A stretch of 64,000 nt of DNA from NORP23 sp050302475 (GTDB taxonomy: Bacteria > Pseudomonadota > Alphaproteobacteria > Rhodobacterales > Rhodobacteraceae), in assembly GCA_050302475.1 (NCBI GenBank), contig JBNLBF010000004.1, positions 62,001 through 126,000 of the forward strand, in the 5' to 3' direction. A model generated the notes under the pieces. It made no database searches. It had not been told where the DNA came from and saw only the letters and a program-made list of their open reading frames with translations. Numbering within the stretch: position 1 is the first letter of the stretch; the number at the start of each line of letters is the position of its first letter. Made by a program: the position numbers and the translations under genes. Shown here in pieces: positions 61,473-64,000 of the stretch.

Positions 61473-63230
61473 ATGTCAGTCTTTACGTGGAAAATACGGG
61501 CACTGCTGACACGGTTGGACCGTGCCAATTCGTCTGCGTGGAACCGTATCCGTGCCCGCAAGGCGATGGCGCGGAATATTCCGGATGGCTTTCGGTTCTA
61601 TCCGGCCTCTCGCTCTGTTGGCTCGTTTGAAACCGGCCAGCAGATTTTGCAGGGCGAGTTCTCCTATGCCGGGGAGCCGGTCAGAGGCAAAAGTCGTTCC
61701 ATCTGGACGCTGGATTCGCCCGCCCCGCAATTCACCCATGACATCCATGCCTTCACCTGGCTCGACGATCTCGCCGCGATTGGCAACAAGGATGCCCGCG
61801 ATTTGGCACAAGCCTGGGTGCTGGACTGGATTAACCGGTATGACAGCGGCGCGGGGCCCGGATGGACCCCGGCGGCGACCGGTCAGCGGATCGTGCGGAT
61901 ATGTTCACATGCGCGGTTTCTGTTCAAAGGGCTGAACCCGATATTTGCCGAACATATTTTCCGGTCGATTGCACGACAGCTAAACTATCTGCGCCGCGCG
62001 TGGCGCACCTCCAACCATGCCCAGCAAAAACTGGAGGCGCTGGCCGGTCTGGTCTTTGCCGGGTTAGCGTTCGAGGGGCGTGATGCCTCGTTGAAACAAG
62101 CCAACAAAGCCATCGGGGCGGAGGCCGCAAGGGTTGTCGGCGCGATGGGTGATATCCCAACCCGCAATCCCGAAGAGCTGATGGACATTTTCGCCCAGCT
62201 CATCTGGGTCCAAAACGTGATGAAAGAGGCTGACTACTCCCCCGACGCCCGGCTTGTCGCGGCCATTGAACGTATCGCACCTACCTTGCGGTCGCTGCGG
62301 TTGGGGGATGGCGCACTGGCCCGGTTTCATGGTGGCGGTCGCGGGCAGCAAGGGTTGCTTGACCAGCTTTTGTCCGACAGCGGCGTGCGCAGCAATCGCG
62401 GGGGCGAACCTGCAATGGGCTATCAGCGTGTGACCGCTGCCAGCGCTGTTCTGATCGTCGATTGTGCCCCTCCGCCGGTTCACATGTATTCTCATCACGG
62501 CCATGCCAGCACACTGGCCTTCGAATTTTCCACCGGGCGTCAGCCCGTCATCGTCAATTGTGGTGCCGGGCAAAAATTCGGCGAGGAATGGGAACGAGTC
62601 TGTCGCCTGACCGGTGCACACAACACGCTGACAGTGGCAGATACATCCTCGTCCCGGATTGCCCGCAAAAGTTATATCACCCAGACATTTGGCGAACGCC
62701 TTCTGCAGACGCCCCAGCACGTCACTGCCGAGAAATCCACCGACATCGAGGGCACACGCCTTTCGACCAGTCATGACGGCTATGTGGCGAATTTCGGAGT
62801 CATTCACCAACGGCGCCTATATCTTAGTCGGAACGGTCTGGAATTTCGCGGCCAGGATCGATTGTTCGCCAAGGGCACCGCAGCCAGTACTGCGATAGAC
62901 AAGGCCAAGGTCAACGGCATGCTGCTTTATGACATCCGATTTCATATGCATCCCGATGTCGATGCCACCGTTGCCGCCGACGGAAAGACCATACAGCTTA
63001 TCCTGCCGAACGCGGAAATCTGGAGCTTCCGTTCGGATGATCAGGCGGCTGTCAGCCTCGAAGATTCTGTTTACCTCGATCAGTGGCAATTAAAGCCCCG
63101 GGCAACAAAACAGATCGTGGTATCCGGCAGAATTATGGAGTATGCGGGGCGCACGAACTGGATATTCAAGCGCACACGCGCAGGGGAACGGAATTTCGCC
63201 TCGCTTCGAAAAGAATATCCCACAGAATGA
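61473..63230 (+). CDS. Heparinase II/III family protein
   Basis: 585 residues. N-terminal alpha-toroid domain (about 60-320; DIHAFTWLDDLAAIGNKDAR, WVLDWINRYDSG, RTSNHAQQKLEALAGLVFAG) and C-terminal beta-sandwich (about 360-560; MYSHHGHASTLAFEFSTGRQ, VNCGAG). Family members are polysaccharide lyases for uronic-acid polymers, yet this Rhodobacteraceae-conserved gene between rsmB and purH has no known substrate. No signal peptide is visible. The name is a fold assignment only. Confidence 0.9.
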   Translation: MSVFTWKIRALLTRLDRANSSAWNRIRARKAMARNIPDGFRFYPASRSVGSFETGQQILQGEFSYAGEPVRGKSRSIWTLDSPAPQFTHDIHAFTWLDDLAAIGNKDARDLAQAWVLDWINRYDSGAGPGWTPAATGQRIVRICSHARFLFKGLNPIFAEHIFRSIARQLNYLRRAWRTSNHAQQKLEALAGLVFAGLAFEGRDASLKQANKAIGAEAARVVGAMGDIPTRNPEELMDIFAQLIWVQNVMKEADYSPDARLVAAIERIAPTLRSLRLGDGALARFHGGGRGQQGLLDQLLSDSGVRSNRGGEPAMGYQRVTAASAVLIVDCAPPPVHMYSHHGHASTLAFEFSTGRQPVIVNCGAGQKFGEEWERVCRLTGAHNTLTVADTSSSRIARKSYITQTFGERLLQTPQHVTAEKSTDIEGTRLSTSHDGYVANFGVIHQRRLYLSRNGLEFRGQDRLFAKGTAASTAIDKAKVNGMLLYDIRFHMHPDVDATVAADGKTIQLILPNAEIWSFRSDDQAAVSLEDSVYLDQWQLKPRATKQIVVSGRIMEYAGRTNWIFKRTRAGERNFASLRKEYPTE

Positions 63231-63251
63231 CCCGAGCAGGAGCTGCAATTT

Positions 63252-64000
63252 ATGTCCGATATCATCCCCATCAAACGCGCCCTTTTTTCCGTCTCTGACA
63301 AGACTGGCCTGATCGAACTGGCAACCGCACTTGATGCGCTGGGGGTGGAGCTTTTGTCTACCGGTGGTACTGCCCGCGCCATCCGCGAGGCCGGTTTACC
63401 GGTACGCGATGTCTCGGAAATCACCAATTTCCCGGAAATGATGGATGGCCGTGTCAAAACACTGCATCCGATGGTGCATGGCGGATTGCTGGCGCTGCGG
63501 GATAATCCCGATCATGTCGCTGCCATGAACGAACACGGGATTGGCGAGATAGACCTGTTGGTGGTGAACCTCTATCCGTTCGAGGCGACAGTTGCAGCGG
63601 GCGCGGGTTATGATGACTGTATCGAAAATATCGACATTGGTGGTCCGGCGATGATCCGAGCGGCAGCCAAGAATCATGGTTTCGTAACCACCATCGTTGA
63701 CGTGCAGGATTATGGTCCGCTGCTGGCAGAGGTTTCCGAAAATGGCGGCACGACTTACACTTTCCGTCAGGCGATGGCGATGACCGCCTATTCGCGCACC
63801 GCCGCCTATGATGCCGCGGTGTCCGGCTGGATGGCAGATCAGATTGGCGACGACTCGCCTGTCCGCCGAGCTGTTGCCGGATCATTGCAACAGACCCTTC
63901 GCTACGGTGAAAACCCGCATCAGTCGGCGGCATTTTATGTCGATGGATCGGACCGTCCGGGCGTGGCGACCGCTGATCAGCATCAGGGGAAAGAGCTTTC
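63252..64000 (+). CDS. purH: Bifunctional phosphoribosylaminoimidazolecarboxamide formyltransferase / IMP cyclohydrolase, N-terminal part
   Basis: First 249 codons, open to the window edge. The IMP cyclohydrolase domain begins with KRALFSVSDKTGLIELA, LLSTGGTARAIREAG, MDGRVKTLHPMVHGGLLA and NIDIGGPAMIRAAAKN, followed by LRYGENPHQSA, start of the formyltransferase part. Final two steps of purine synthesis. A ribosome site (AGGAGCTGCAATTT) precedes the ATG. Confidence 0.96.
   Translation, partial: MSDIIPIKRALFSVSDKTGLIELATALDALGVELLSTGGTARAIREAGLPVRDVSEITNFPEMMDGRVKTLHPMVHGGLLALRDNPDHVAAMNEHGIGEIDLLVVNLYPFEATVAAGAGYDDCIENIDIGGPAMIRAAAKNHGFVTTIVDVQDYGPLLAEVSENGGTTYTFRQAMAMTAYSRTAAYDAAVSGWMADQIGDDSPVRRAVAGSLQQTLRYGENPHQSAAFYVDGSDRPGVATADQHQGKEL

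Overview
The window reads as chromosomal DNA of an alphaproteobacterium, most likely a member of the Rhodobacteraceae (Roseobacter side). Supporting evidence: a petABC start (Rieske protein then cytochrome b), a RegB/RegA redox two-component pair with the family-specific motifs, aerobic hemF, the rsmB - heparinase II/III - purH order, an SDHAF4-type small protein, and moderately GC-rich DNA (about 55-60% by eye). No rRNA, tRNA, CRISPR array, transposase or integrase gene was found.

Layout. 1-9 kb: respiratory and redox genes (petB partial, petA, trmL, manC, a small exported protein, regA divergent from regB, a PAS protein, glpK). 8.8-14.3 kb: three tandem, overlapping ABC half-exporters. 14.8-25 kb: small metabolic and accessory genes (GFA protein, arsR/AHSA1/YciI operon, MFS exporter, a PilJ/Cache sensor without output domain, hemF, envelope proteins). 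25-27.8 kb: beta-carbonic anhydrase, two small genes and an M17 aminopeptidase.

27.9-42.1 kb is a self-contained sugar island. A LysR regulator (GbpR-like) diverges from a ChvE/GguAB importer. A YtfQRT/YjfF-type importer follows, then a GntR regulator and three enzymes of the non-phosphorylating L-arabinose route (sugar 1-dehydrogenase, L-arabonate dehydratase, 2-keto-3-deoxy-L-arabonate dehydratase). A lactonase and the final 2-oxoglutarate semialdehyde dehydrogenase are not in the window. The island is bounded by two imperfect 164-bp direct copies of the same junction, the tail-to-tail end of the aminopeptidase gene and of a TfoX C-terminal-domain gene. On the left the peptidase is intact and the tfoX end is a 28-codon remnant; on the right the tfoX gene is intact and the peptidase end is a remnant. 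This looks like the scar of an insertion that split a convergent gene pair and duplicated their junction.

42.2-64 kb: housekeeping genes (tfoX-like, folC, accD, CPBP protease, ilvD, lytic transglycosylase, PAP2, Nudix, a GT14-like glycosyltransferase, HIT, zinc-finger protein, polA, htpX, rsmB, heparinase-like, purH partial). Among them is an ECF sigma factor of the TPR-extended, DGPF-linked type (ECF42-like). A TGTCGA-N17-CGTC element lies upstream of its DGPF partner, matching the promoter motif I recall for that group.
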